Positions 8,989-17,659 of a DNA stretch of 64,000 bases are shown here, piece after piece. This DNA is from Tenacibaculum tangerinum (lineage in GTDB: Bacteria; Bacteroidota; Bacteroidia; Flavobacteriales; Flavobacteriaceae). The stretch lies in assembly GCF_029853675.1 (NCBI RefSeq), contig NZ_CP122539.1, positions 3,119,001-3,183,000 on the forward strand, written 5' to 3'. How positions within the stretch are numbered: position 1 is the stretch's first letter; each line of letters starts with the position of its first letter. The notes under the pieces are model-generated. The model was not told where the DNA came from. It saw nothing but the letters and a program-made list of their open reading frames with translations, and made no database searches. Made by a program: the position numbers and the translations under genes.

Positions 8989-10296
8989 TTATTCTTTGGT
9001 TAAAAAATCTAAATAAGCTTTGGTGTAGTTATATTGATATACGGTTTGGTAATATTCTAATTGTTTTTGAGCGTATTGGGTTTCAGTCATTAGCAAATCA
9101 GATGTTTTTTCTAGTCCTTCTTTATATCTGTTTTTTCTGATTCTTAGCGCTTCTTCTGATTGATGAAGCGCCAATTCAGTTAATTTCAAGCGTTCTTTTG
9201 CATCTGCCAATAACCTTTTTGTATTGTTTAATTCTAGCTCACTTTTAGATTTGTACTGCTCGTATGCTAGCTTCGATTTTTCGTACTGAGCTTTGCTTTT
9301 TTGAACTTTTCCGTAACGTTTTGAGCCTTTAAAAACGTCCCAAGTTAACTGCGCGCCTATTACATACCCACTAGCATCAGTACTAAAAAGAGCATCATCA
9401 TACAATTCGTAACTACCAAAAGCATTTAGGCGAGGTAGAAAATCCATTTTATTAGCCTTATACATTTTTTGATGGGCTTCAGAAGCTAACTCCATGGCTT
9501 TAATATCTGAACGGTTCTTAGAAAGAACAACATCAGAGGACTGATTTGTTAGCGTTACTTGTAAACTATCTGCAGGGATAAAAACCGTGTTTTGTGCTTC
9601 ATTCATTAAAAAAGAAAGGTAATTAGAAGCATTTTTTATAGTACTTTTTGCGGTTTGCAATTGGTTTTTTACTTCGGTAACTCGAACCTCTACTGCTAAA
9701 ACATCGGCACGTTGTAAATACCCTTGCTTAAAGTTGTTTTCTGCCATTTGTTGATTAGATTCTGCTGCTTTTAAGGCTTTCTCTAATACGATAACTCCTT
9801 TATGAGCCAACTGCAATTGCATATAAGCTTTTTCAACTTCAAGCGATAAAAATTCTTGTGTACGTTGTGTTTGTAGGGTAGTAGCTTCCATTTTTGTTTT
9901 GGCAGCCTTGCGTTGAAAAATACCATCTAGATTCACTAAAGGTTGTTGTATTTCAATTTTAGTGGCAAAATTTTGTGTTCGCTTAGGGTTGTTTAACAAA
10001 TCGGGGTTAAAATCGGCTTGCGTTAAAATTTCTTGATTTAACTTACTTCCAAATGCCATTAATGGATTAGTAGTTACAATTCCTGTATGAGAGGCAGTTA
10101 TATTAGGTAAGAAAATCGCATTGGTTTGCGTATAATCGGCCTTAGCTTCTTCATAGTTTTGTGCTGCTATTTTTAGAGAAGTATTGTGCTTTTGAACTTT
10201 TTGCAATACTTCTTCTTTTGAAATTTTAGTTTGCGCTTGGGAGCTAGCGACAATACATAGGGTAACTATAAGTATATTGAAATAAGGTATTTTCAT
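8989..10296 (-). CDS. TolC-family outer-membrane efflux protein
   Basis: A 435-residue outer-membrane channel of the efflux system. The start is the ATG ending at 10296 (MKIPYFNILIVTLCIVASSQ), because it gives a clean signal peptide ending at SSQA and lies just after a -7 promoter box; an in-frame TTG farther up would add a stretch across the promoter. Two internally repeated long helical regions typical of the family are visible (LQTQRTQEFLSLEVEKAYMQ and AYEQYKSKSELELNNTKRLL). First gene of the operon tolC-adaptor-pump-PII-DUF2892. Confidence 0.92.
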   Translation of the reverse strand: MKIPYFNILIVTLCIVASSQAQTKISKEEVLQKVQKHNTSLKIAAQNYEEAKADYTQTNAIFLPNITASHTGIVTTNPLMAFGSKLNQEILTQADFNPDLLNNPKRTQNFATKIEIQQPLVNLDGIFQRKAAKTKMEATTLQTQRTQEFLSLEVEKAYMQLQLAHKGVIVLEKALKAAESNQQMAENNFKQGYLQRADVLAVEVRVTEVKNQLQTAKSTIKNASNYLSFLMNEAQNTVFIPADSLQVTLTNQSSDVVLSKNRSDIKAMELASEAHQKMYKANKMDFLPRLNAFGSYELYDDALFSTDASGYVIGAQLTWDVFKGSKRYGKVQKSKAQYEKSKLAYEQYKSKSELELNNTKRLLADAKERLKLTELALHQSEEALRIRKNRYKEGLEKTSDLLMTETQYAQKQLEYYQTVYQYNYTKAYLDFLTKE

Positions 10297-10315
10297 TTGT
10301 ATGATTTTATAAAGA

Positions 10316-10323
10316 CAAAAGTA
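10316..10323 (-). promoter_or_regulatory. Bacteroidota -7 box for the efflux operon
   Basis: On the minus strand the sequence reads TACTTTTG, a match to the TAnnTTTG -7 element of Bacteroidota sigma factor, 20 bases before the tolC-type start. The transcription start would fall roughly 12-15 bases upstream of the ATG. I see no strong -33 TTG at ideal spacing. Confidence 0.5.
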
Positions 10324-10414
10324 GAGGCATATTAGGGAGTAGTCAGTAACTAATGTTACAATGAAAAAAAGCATCTTTTTACAGATGCTTTTAATTTGGG
10401 GAGAATGATACGTT

Positions 10415-10711
10415 TTAGGTATGTTGATTAATAGTTTGAATCATATCATTTTTGTACAACATTCCTGATTGCCTCCACAGCAACTTACCTTCTTTAAAAA
10501 GCATGAATGTGGGCACGCCTCTAATTTGATATTTTGTAGCTATTTGTGGATTCTTGTCAACATCTATTTTTAGAATGGTAATTTTTTCAGCTAACTCTTG
10601 TTTTACTTCTTTTAAAATAGGTGCCATCATTTTACAAGGTCCACACCATTCGGCGAAAAAATCAATTAAAACGGGTTTGTCGCCTTTTATTATTTCAGAA
10701 AAATTTCCCAT
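10415..10711 (-). CDS. trxA: Thioredoxin
   Basis: A 98-residue cytosolic thioredoxin. The active site [16 protein letters not shown] gives the classic WCGPC motif (Cys23 and Cys26), and the cis-proline loop is present ([13 protein letters not shown]). No signal peptide. It reduces protein disulfides with electrons from thioredoxin reductase. It lies 4 bases after the stop of the diheme lipoprotein gene, so the two are probably co-transcribed, and downstream of a Crp/Fnr regulator that may control both. One of several thioredoxin-like genes in the window, but the only one of the plain cytosolic type. Confidence 0.93.
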   Translation of the reverse strand: MGNFSEIIKGDKPVLIDFFAEWCGPCKMMAPILKEVKQELAEKITILKIDVDKNPQIATKYQIRGVPTFMLFKEGKLLWRQSGMLYKNDMIQTINQHT

Positions 10712-10715
10712 AATA

Positions 10716-11699
10716 TTAGTTTTTAAAGGTAATACTCCAGATTCCTCTTACTTGATTTGTGTCGTACCCTTGTGCTTTATCGGTAGGATATAGGCGAGCC
10801 AATTCTTGTAATGTTTCAGTTTTTATTTGTGTATTCGGAGCTCCATGACATTGCAAACACATCTTATTGGTGATGATTGGATAGTAAAATTTAGTGCCTT
10901 TTTCTATTTGTTTGGTTACAGGTTCAATACTTCCGTTATTATGTACCACTCTTTTGTATTCTTCAATGATGTTTAGTTCTTCGGCATTGGCCATGTTTTG
11001 TGGGTTTCTTGGTTTATCTGAAACTCTTTGTATAGTAGCTTTAAACCTTGTAGCCATACTATCGGTTAATGTGTAAGCATTTTGATTACAAAACTTTAAC
11101 GCGTTTATAGTACCACTGTTTTGAATGGTTCCCATTAAGTTTTTACCCAATAGTTTTTTAGTTTCCATGGCATAGTGCATTCCTATTTCTTCAGGAGTCT
11201 TGGCGGTTTTTTCTAAACTTACTTTTTTGCCAGAATTGATGTACGCTTTTCCTTTTTTAGACTCCCAATGTTCCTTAAACCAGGTTGGTTCTTCAATTTG
11301 ATAATTGTATAAATAAGAAGCAATCTTCTTTAGATCAGTGTCGTTAAATTTCTGATATGGCATTACACCAAATTTTCTTACAGCACCCTTCATTTTAGCT
11401 TTTTCTTTAGTTGGGTTTTGTAAAAACTGGAGAAAGTCATTCGTAAAATCTTCCTCAGAAGTGCCTTCGTCAATATAATGTGTTTTAATAGCAATCATTG
11501 GCGGAGCTACTCTTTCTTCGTGTGGTGTGGTAGGGTTATGACACACAAAACAATGAGTTTCTAAAAGTTTTTTACCCTCTGGAATCATCACTTTTTTTAC
11601 TGAAATATCTTCAGTATTTTTCTTGGAATCATCACTCTTTTGACTTTGATTACAGCCATAAAAGTATAGAATACTAAGTAAGAGTATAAGTTTTTTCAT
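10716..11699 (-). CDS. Diheme cytochrome c lipoprotein with DUF3365 domain
   Basis: A 327-residue periplasmic lipoprotein ([18 protein letters not shown], Cys16). The N-terminal half is a cytochrome c domain with the heme site CFVCH (about 50-54) and a distal Met in the MPYQKF segment. The C-terminal half is a DUF3365 (Tll0287-like) sensor-type domain with a second heme site CLQCH. Such proteins are thought to bind heme and sense redox state or gases. It sits beside thioredoxin and a Crp/Fnr regulator, which fits a redox or respiratory stress response (inference). Confidence 0.85.
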   Translation of the reverse strand: MKKLILLLSILYFYGCNQSQKSDDSKKNTEDISVKKVMIPEGKKLLETHCFVCHNPTTPHEERVAPPMIAIKTHYIDEGTSEEDFTNDFLQFLQNPTKEKAKMKGAVRKFGVMPYQKFNDTDLKKIASYLYNYQIEEPTWFKEHWESKKGKAYINSGKKVSLEKTAKTPEEIGMHYAMETKKLLGKNLMGTIQNSGTINALKFCNQNAYTLTDSMATRFKATIQRVSDKPRNPQNMANAEELNIIEEYKRVVHNNGSIEPVTKQIEKGTKFYYPIITNKMCLQCHGAPNTQIKTETLQELARLYPTDKAQGYDTNQVRGIWSITFKN

Positions 11700-11764
11700 C
11701 GTTCGAAAATTTGATATAAAGATAGAACGATTCTCTTATAAAAATTGTAACACAAGTTACAGTT

Positions 11765-12397
11765 TTATAACTCTAAGACTTTTATTTGATTTCGATTTAA
11801 CGCTATTTTATGTTGTTTTTCAAGTGCTTTTAAAAGTCTAGATACCACCACTCTAGATGTATGTAAATCGTTTGCTATTTGCTGATGTGTAACATTTATT
11901 ACTTCATTTTGATTTACAAAAGCCTTATCTTTTAAATATTTAAAGAGGCGTTGATCCATATTTAAAAAAGCAATTGTGTCAATAGCTTCAATAAATTCTT
12001 GTAGCCTGCTATGATAACTGTACAAAATAAACTCTTGCCAACTTTTATACTTGCTTAACCATTCACTCATCTTTTGTTTAGGAATCATGAGCAATTCAGT
12101 ATCTGTTTCTGCGACAGCTTTTATCTGACTCTTCGTTTCTCCCATACAACACGATAAGGTCATCGCACAAGTATCACCTCGCTCAATATAATACAAAACC
12201 AAATCATCCCCTTCTTTATCTTCTCGCAATATTTTTATTGCACCACTTAGTAGTAAGGGAATAGAGGTAATGTAACTTCCTATATCAATAATTGTATCAT
12301 TTGCTTGTATTTCTTTAAAGGTAGCAACATCAGTTATTTCTTGTAATAAAGCTTCTTCAAATAAAAAGCCGTAGTGTTTTTGTAAATTTTCTAACAA
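11765..12397 (-). CDS. Crp/Fnr-family transcription regulator
   Basis: A 210-residue regulator with an N-terminal cyclic-nucleotide-binding-like domain (about 20-130; LLLSGAIKILREDKEGDDLV) and a C-terminal winged helix (about 150-205; THQQIANDLHTSRVVVSRLL). No ATG exists at the front; the TTG at 12397 is the best start, giving MLENLQKHYGF. There is no N-terminal Fnr-type cysteine cluster, but a CC pair (TLSCCMGETK) lies in the effector domain. It likely regulates the neighbouring cytochrome/thioredoxin genes and perhaps the divergent CBS gene. Confidence 0.88.
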   Translation of the reverse strand: MLENLQKHYGFLFEEALLQEITDVATFKEIQANDTIIDIGSYITSIPLLLSGAIKILREDKEGDDLVLYYIERGDTCAMTLSCCMGETKSQIKAVAETDTELLMIPKQKMSEWLSKYKSWQEFILYSYHSRLQEFIEAIDTIAFLNMDQRLFKYLKDKAFVNQNEVINVTHQQIANDLHTSRVVVSRLLKALEKQHKIALNRNQIKVLEL

Positions 12398-12458
12398 AAT
12401 GAAATGTATTTTTTGTAAAAATAACTAAATATTTGCACATCTATGTAGTCATAAAATA

Positions 12459-12481
12459 GATTAAAGTCTATGACTTTAATC
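12459..12481. promoter_or_regulatory. Perfect palindrome between divergent regulator and CBS gene
   Basis: GATTAAAGTC (12459-12468), spacer TAT, then GACTTTAATC (12472-12481): a perfect 10-bp inverted repeat with a 3-base spacer, the shape of a binding site for a dimeric regulator. It lies 62 bases upstream of the Crp/Fnr start and 65 bases upstream of the CBS-protein start, with no T run on either side, so an operator is more likely than a terminator. Autoregulation by the adjacent Crp/Fnr protein is a guess. Confidence 0.6.
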
Positions 12482-12545
12482 AGTTTTTGGTTATTATTTA
12501 TTTCAGAAATTTGGGGATAGATAGAAACACAAACTATACCTTAAG

Positions 12546-12965
12546 ATGAAAAAAAGAACACCAGTTTCAGTAATTATGACTAAAGATGTAATTACCTTGA
12601 GTAGTACAGACGATTTAGTAACTGCAGAGCGATTGTTTAAAAGAGAAAATATAAGACACATTCCTGTATTGATAGAAAATGAAATTAAAGGAATGTTAAG
12701 TTATACAGATTTACTTAGAATTAGTTTTGCCGATGCTATTTATGAAGATGAATCAGATGTAGATACTGTAGTGTATAACATGTTTACTATTAATCAGGTA
12801 ATGGCGAAAAATTTAACTACAGTAAGTTCTACAACTACCATAAAAGAAGTTGCTGAAATTTTAACAAAAAAAGAGTTTCATGCATTACCAGTAGTTGATA
12901 ATGGTGAACTGGTAGGTATTGTAACTACTACAGATTTAATTTACTATTTGTTAGAACAGTTTTAG
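12546..12965 (+). CDS. Tandem CBS-domain protein
   Basis: A 139-residue protein made of two CBS motifs and nothing else: residues about 6-60 (VSVIMTKDVITLSSTDDLVT, IRHIPVLIENEIKGMLSYTD) and about 80-138 (INQVMAKNLTTVSSTTTIKE, FHALPVVDNGELVGIVTTTD). CBS pairs bind adenine nucleotides and act as energy or redox sensors. It is transcribed away from the Crp/Fnr gene and shares with it the palindromic region. The partner that it regulates is not evident. Confidence 0.92.
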   Translation: MKKRTPVSVIMTKDVITLSSTDDLVTAERLFKRENIRHIPVLIENEIKGMLSYTDLLRISFADAIYEDESDVDTVVYNMFTINQVMAKNLTTVSSTTTIKEVAEILTKKEFHALPVVDNGELVGIVTTTDLIYYLLEQF

Positions 12966-13432
12966 CATAAGAACACTTATTGGTGTTTTTATTAAGGAAT
13001 AAAATTTTACTCTTATTACTTTTTTTCGATAGATTTATTTGAATGTATAGAACCACCGTCTTAGACGGTGGTCATTTTTTAGGCTTACTATGTAAAAACG
13101 AACTGTAAAAAATTAAGACACGTAGATTACAAGTGAGACAATCACCTTGTTTTTATGTAAAAATTCTGTTTTTGTGTTCTAGAAGAAAAGTTAAATTGTT
13201 TGATAGAACATAATCTACAGTGATTTATAGCTGTAAAATAGTAGAAATCATAGAGCAGTACAGCTATTTTAAGAGGTGTTAGCTATTTCTGAAAAGACTA
13301 AATATTATCTAGAAGGAATTGTAATTATATAAGTTTTAAGTTTTTTTTGTGTTTCTAAAGTTAGAAATAATTTTATTGGTATCACATTCAAATAATTATG
13401 TATATTTATATGGTCGTTTAACCAAATTTAAT
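12966..13432. other. Gap of about 470 bases after the CBS gene
   Basis: It holds a weak hairpin right after the CBS stop (aacac/gtgtt, 12972-12987), the strong terminator at 13052-13080, and then about 350 AT-rich bases up to the next small gene. A reading frame with a TTG/ATG at 13349 would extend the next gene, but its N terminus looks like translated intergenic DNA. No RNA gene was recognised. Confidence 0.5.
13052..13080 (+). terminator. Strong intrinsic terminator
   Basis: Perfect 9-bp GC-rich stem (accaccgtc, loop tta, gacggtggt) followed by catttttt. It is the strongest rho-independent signal in this part of the window and would end transcription coming from the CBS gene. Confidence 0.85.
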
Positions 13433-13630
13433 ATGTCAAGAATTAATCAGTTACGAAAGTATAAAAAACATTTAGAAGAAAGGTATCGTAGTTTGGTTGA
13501 GACGGCTAATGATTATAAATACGAAGATGAGTGTAAAAGTGATCGCTCTGCATTCAAAGCAATGAAAATATTGGAAAAGCTAAATAGAATTAAATATTTA
13601 GATGAAGATGTGTCAAATACAGTTATGTAA
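13433..13630 (+). CDS. Small conserved-looking basic protein, 65 aa
   Basis: Start at the ATG at 13433 (MSRINQLRKYKKHLEERYRS) rather than the track-length upstream start, because the upstream 28 codons are hydrophobic and unlike a protein N terminus. The protein is short, charged and helical, rich in Lys/Arg/Glu, and looks like a compact two-helix protein. It ends 18 bases inside the tail of the convergent binding-protein gene (stops overlap 13613-13630). Function unknown. Confidence 0.65.
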   Translation: MSRINQLRKYKKHLEERYRSLVETANDYKYEDECKSDRSAFKAMKILEKLNRIKYLDEDVSNTVM

Positions 13631-14314
13631 TTGTTTGAAGTAATCAAAAGCTGTTAGAAGTCTACTACCATACCAAGAAAAGTATTCGCCATCTATCAAG
13701 ATTGCCACAGTTGGTTTTATATATGTATTTACTTCTTTAATGTGTTTTTCTTTGAAAGGAAAAGGCTCAGAAGAGAGTAAGACTAACTCTGGTTTTTTGT
13801 GTTGTAGTTTCTCAATATCTATCTCAGGATAACGTTCTTTATTGCTATATACGTTTTCAAATTTGTTCAACTCTAGTAGATGATTGATAAACGTATTATT
13901 TGCTGCTACCATCCAAGGATTTTTCCATATAAAATAGGCCACTTTTTTAGGAGGGATATTTTTTACATAATTTTTAAAATCGATTATTTTAGCATCTAAT
14001 TCGCTAATCATTTTAAAAGCCGTTTCTTTTCTAGAGAAAAAACTCCCGTATAAAACGATTAACTCTTTTGCATCAGTAAGCGTGCAGATATCAGAAATAT
14101 GTGTAAAAGCTATGTTTTGGCAAGTTTCAACAATTTCTTTGGTGTTTTCTTCTTTATTGCATAAAATAATATCGGGTTGTAATTCTTTAATTTTTTCAAC
14201 CTTTATATTCTTTGTGCCACCTACAATAGTTTTTGTTTTTAAGAGATGTTTTGGGTGCACACAAAACTTGGTAATTCCTACAATGTTATCTTCTAGTCCC
14301 AAATCAACAAGCAA
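13613..14314 (-). CDS. Periplasmic-binding-type protein (helical backbone metal receptor, BtuF-like)
   Basis: The protein resembles cobalamin/metal-siderophore binding proteins of the helical-backbone type: DLGLEDNIVGITKFCVHPKH, then IKELQPDIILCNKEENTKEI, and a second lobe with PPKKVAYFIWKNPWMVAANN. The coordinates start at a TTG, but homology-like sequence clearly continues upstream in frame (TRIISLVPSQTELLVDLGLE) to the stop of the preceding gene at 14390-14392, with no ATG, GTG or TTG there. The true start is therefore a rare codon (ATC or ATT) near 14343-14386, or the start codon was lost. No signal peptide is seen. Confidence 0.75.
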   Translation of the reverse strand: MLVDLGLEDNIVGITKFCVHPKHLLKTKTIVGGTKNIKVEKIKELQPDIILCNKEENTKEIVETCQNIAFTHISDICTLTDAKELIVLYGSFFSRKETAFKMISELDAKIIDFKNYVKNIPPKKVAYFIWKNPWMVAANNTFINHLLELNKFENVYSNKERYPEIDIEKLQHKKPELVLLSSEPFPFKEKHIKEVNTYIKPTVAILIDGEYFSWYGSRLLTAFDYFKQLHNCI

Positions 14315-14389
14315 TTCTGTTTGACTTGGAACTAAAGAGATAATTCTTGTATGGTTTTTGTTAAAAACTAAGTTGTTAGGTTTGATAGT

Positions 14390-15634
14390 TTATTTAGTTA
14401 AGTTTTTAATAGCATCGCTATCGTATTCATAGGGGTATCCTCTCCAATAAAAGCCTCCTTTAACGTATTGCCAAACCAACTCTTTGTTTTTAGTGACTTC
14501 CCAATACCCGAAGTCGCCTTCTGTTATAATAGTATTTCCGTTTTTTGTTCTTTTAGCTCCAGAAACTTTAGCAGAATGAAGCGAAGGATCTGTATATGAC
14601 CATACCACTGTTGGGTTGGTTTTAAAATCAAATGTAGCAGGAATTTCTAACTCGTAAACAACAGATTGTTTATCGTTATTTCCATTATTGAAAATCAATA
14701 AGTTTCCGGCACCAGGCAGTCCATCTTCAATAATGTTACAATGATGATTATTATGAAAAAGTCTTTGGTTAGTGCTTTCAAAAGCAGAAGGGTTACCAAA
14801 CCTGTACACTAAATCACCTCCTTTATTATAGTTACCTCCCGTACTTGAAGCAGCTTCTTCTGTCGAAGTGCTGTGATCAATAACCCATACTTCATTGTAA
14901 AAATTAACACTAATAAAAATTAAATCATTTTTAGCATCATACTCAATAGCATTGGCATGCATAATATCACCGTGAGAAAAGTTGTTGTGATTTATATTAA
15001 TTCGTTGCGGATTTTTAGAGATAGCACCAAAATTTTTCTTTGTGTTATCATGTTCTTGTATAATGTGATTCCAAGAACTCCATTTCCATACAATCTCATC
15101 AGTAATAGGGTTTATTTCAATGACTGATTCAATAAAAATATCATCATCGCCATTATAACCATTTTCAACAGCCATTTCTAGTGTTTTTCGTTCCCATAAG
15201 AGAGCGATAATATTTCCATTTGGCAGCATTTCGATATCATGATGGAGGTTATATTCGTTTGTAGAATACTCAAATTTCCATTCAATACTGCTGTCTGGAT
15301 TTATAATTTGAATTTGCCCACCATATCCACCAAAATTTATAAAGTCATTATCTGTTTTTAAAAGAGCAAGAAGTTTTCCATTATCTTCTAAATGTATATC
15401 ATTTCCTGTATTATGTGAAAAATTCCATTTATGGAAAACAGAACCGTCCTTTCTTATTATTGAGGCTTCATTAGTATTAGCTTGAGTAATCAATACTAAA
15501 TCATCATTTAATTTATTTTTTTGGTATACTTTAATTTCATCTGTCACAGAGACTTCCTCTTCGGTTGGTGTTTCATCTTTTGTGCATGAGTATAAAGAAA
15601 TTAAAAGGTAGAATAAAACTGTTAGCTTTTTCAT
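14390..15634 (-). CDS. Arylsulfotransferase-like (ASST) lipoprotein
   Basis: A 414-residue secreted lipoprotein (MKKLTVLFYLLISLYSCTKD, Cys17) with the beta-propeller pattern of bacterial aryl-sulfate sulfotransferase: repeated Trp-containing blades (SSIEWKFEY, DEIVWKWSSWNHI, PTVVWSYTDP, KELVWQYVKGGFYW) and conserved histidines (NLHHDIEMLPNGN, SHGDIMHANAIEYD, FHNNHHCNII). ASST enzymes move sulfate between phenolic compounds through a His intermediate. The stop abuts the binding-protein frame, which suggests an operon. The substrate is unknown. Confidence 0.82.
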   Translation of the reverse strand: MKKLTVLFYLLISLYSCTKDETPTEEEVSVTDEIKVYQKNKLNDDLVLITQANTNEASIIRKDGSVFHKWNFSHNTGNDIHLEDNGKLLALLKTDNDFINFGGYGGQIQIINPDSSIEWKFEYSTNEYNLHHDIEMLPNGNIIALLWERKTLEMAVENGYNGDDDIFIESVIEINPITDEIVWKWSSWNHIIQEHDNTKKNFGAISKNPQRININHNNFSHGDIMHANAIEYDAKNDLIFISVNFYNEVWVIDHSTSTEEAASSTGGNYNKGGDLVYRFGNPSAFESTNQRLFHNNHHCNIIEDGLPGAGNLLIFNNGNNDKQSVVYELEIPATFDFKTNPTVVWSYTDPSLHSAKVSGAKRTKNGNTIITEGDFGYWEVTKNKELVWQYVKGGFYWRGYPYEYDSDAIKNLTK

Positions 15635-15702
15635 AAGTAATGATTTTTTTTGTTTAAGTATATTTTAAAAAAGAAATTGAACTTTAATAGTTTATTTTGA
15701 AA

Positions 15703-16518
15703 TTATAAATCGAGTATTTTTGCCATTTGCCGTTGTAACTCACGTGCTTTTTTAGTCGCAGCTTCTGCAAAATCATTACAGTTAGAAGCATAAATAATTC
15801 CACGAGAAGAGTTGATTAGCAAGCCTACAGTATCGGTCATTCCGTACTTGCAAACCTCCTCTAAACTCCCTCCTTGGGCACCAACTCCTGGAACTAATAA
15901 AAAACTATTAGGAATAATTTTTCTGATTGCTGCTAAATATTCAGCCTTAGTAGCCCCTACAACATACATTAAATTCTGAGAGTTTTTCCAAGTCTTAGAG
16001 GTTTCAATAACCTGTTTGTATAACTCTTTGTCATGAACAGTTTTCGTTTGAAAATCAAAAGCACCTTCGTTAGAAGTCAATGCCAACATAATGGTATGTT
16101 TGTCTTTAAAAGCTAAAAAAGGTTCTACAGAATCTTTTCCCATATACGGAGCGACCGTTACCGAGTCAAAAGCTAAATCTTCAAAAAAAGCCTTGGCATA
16201 CATGGTTGAGGTATTGCCGATATCACCACGTTTAGCATCGGCAATTGTAAAAATTTCAGGATGTTTTTCGTTTAAGTAATCAATTGTTTTCTGAAGAGAT
16301 TTCCAACCTTTAATTCCGTAAGCCTCATAAAAAGCAGTATTGGGTTTATAAGCGACACAAAGCTCATGCGTAGCATCAATAATGGCTTTGTTAAAGGCAA
16401 AAATAGGGTCTTCTTCTTGCAATAAATATGCTGGAATTTTGTTTAAATCAACATCCAAACCAATGCATAAAAACGATTTCTTTTTTTGAATTTCAGATAC
16501 AAGTTGTTGTGTTGTCAT
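15703..16518 (-). CDS. pyrF: Orotidine 5'-phosphate decarboxylase
   Basis: A 271-residue enzyme of the long (subfamily 2) PyrF type, which makes UMP from OMP in the last step of pyrimidine synthesis. The catalytic motif is [20 protein letters not shown] with the Asp-Lys-Asp set. The phosphate-binding loop region is [12 protein letters not shown] and [12 protein letters not shown]. Length is as expected. The start ATG at 16518 follows a TACTTTTG promoter box. It is divergent from the permease gene at 16582. Confidence 0.95.
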   Translation of the reverse strand: MTTQQLVSEIQKKKSFLCIGLDVDLNKIPAYLLQEEDPIFAFNKAIIDATHELCVAYKPNTAFYEAYGIKGWKSLQKTIDYLNEKHPEIFTIADAKRGDIGNTSTMYAKAFFEDLAFDSVTVAPYMGKDSVEPFLAFKDKHTIMLALTSNEGAFDFQTKTVHDKELYKQVIETSKTWKNSQNLMYVVGATKAEYLAAIRKIIPNSFLLVPGVGAQGGSLEEVCKYGMTDTVGLLINSSRGIIYASNCNDFAEAATKKARELQRQMAKILDL

Positions 16519-16538
16519 GTGTTGTTGTAAAAGTTAAG

Positions 16539-16546
16539 CAAAAGTA
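16539..16546 (-). promoter_or_regulatory. -7 box for pyrF
   Basis: Minus-strand TACTTTTG, matching TAnnTTTG, 20 bases before the pyrF start. It lies in the same 63-base divergent spacer as the permease box. Confidence 0.5.
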
Positions 16547-16567
16547 CATAAATTTAGCAGTTTCTGT

Positions 16568-16575
16568 TATCTTTG
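16568..16575 (+). promoter_or_regulatory. -7 box for the permease gene, giving a leaderless or near-leaderless message
   Basis: TATCTTTG matches TAnnTTTG and ends only 6 bases before the ATG at 16582, so transcription would begin at or a base or two before the start codon. Confidence 0.5.
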
Positions 16576-16581
16576 TTACAT

Positions 16582-17658
16582 ATGTTTCAGTATATCATTA
16601 ACAAAGTTTTTTACGGATTTTTAACGCTGTTTGGGGTAGTTACGGTAATTTTTTTACTGTTTAATATTTTGCCTGGCGACCCAGCACGTATGATGTTAGA
16701 CCAACGAGAAGATACCGAACAACTACAAAATATTCGAAAGAAATACGGATTCGATAAACCTGTATTTACACAGTACTTGTATTATTTGAACGATGTGTCT
16801 CCAGTATCTTTTCACAGTAAGAACAAAAACAATTATACCTTTTTGTCTGAAGGAAAATACAACGCACAACCCCTGTTTTCTATAGGAAATACAGAAGTGG
16901 TTCTCAAAACCCCTTATTTACGTCAATCCTTTCAAAAAAATGGAAAAAATGTTTCCGAAGTAATTCAAGAAACCTTGCCTAATACGGCTATTTTAGCGAT
17001 AGTTGCTATAACCATAGCCTTGCTTTTAGGGATTGTATTAGGAGTTTTTTCTGCGTTGTTAAAAGATACCTTTTTCGATAGAGTCATAGCAGTCGTTAGT
17101 ACTTTAGGTATGAGTGTTCCTTCGTTCTTTTCAGCCATATTGTTTGCTTGGTTGTTCGGATTTGTATTGCACAGATACACACATTTGGAAATGACGGGAA
17201 GTTTGTATGAAGTAGATGATTTTGGAGAAGGAACGTATATACAGTGGAAAAATTTGTTATTACCAGCAATAGTATTAGGAATTCGTCCGTTAGCTGTGGT
17301 AATTCAGTTAATGCGTAACTCATTGCTTGAAACGTTGAGTCAAGATTATATTCGAACAGCAAAGGCAAAGGGATTAACTATGTATCAGGTAATTCGAAAA
17401 CATGCCTTAAAAAACTCGCTGAACCCAGTAATAACTGCAATTTCTGGATGGTTTGCTTCGATGTTGGCTGGAGCAGTTTTTGTAGAATATATTTTTAACT
17501 GGAACGGATTAGGAAAAGAAATAGTAAACTCACTAAATACGCTCGATTTACCCGTTATCATGGGAGCGGTTTTAGTAGTAGCGACCTTATTTATAATTAT
17601 CAACATAGTGGTCGATGTTTTATATAGTTGGTTAGACCCAAGAATACGATTATCGTAG
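16582..17658 (+). CDS. ABC transporter permease, DppB/OppB type
   Basis: A 358-residue inner-membrane permease of the peptide/nickel importer family. The start is ATG 16582 (MFQYIINKVFYGFLTLFGVV), since the TTG at 16573 lies in the promoter box. The first helix (about 10-30) is followed by the typical LPGDPARMM loop, a periplasmic insert, five more helices, and the ATPase-contact EAA-like loop (LSQDYIRTAKAKGLTMYQVI). Partner permease, ATPase and binding protein are not next to it, so it is a lone subunit here; in Bacteroidota such single permeases are common. Substrate unknown. Confidence 0.88.
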   Translation: MFQYIINKVFYGFLTLFGVVTVIFLLFNILPGDPARMMLDQREDTEQLQNIRKKYGFDKPVFTQYLYYLNDVSPVSFHSKNKNNYTFLSEGKYNAQPLFSIGNTEVVLKTPYLRQSFQKNGKNVSEVIQETLPNTAILAIVAITIALLLGIVLGVFSALLKDTFFDRVIAVVSTLGMSVPSFFSAILFAWLFGFVLHRYTHLEMTGSLYEVDDFGEGTYIQWKNLLLPAIVLGIRPLAVVIQLMRNSLLETLSQDYIRTAKAKGLTMYQVIRKHALKNSLNPVITAISGWFASMLAGAVFVEYIFNWNGLGKEIVNSLNTLDLPVIMGAVLVVATLFIIINIVVDVLYSWLDPRIRLS

Positions 17659-17659
17659 C

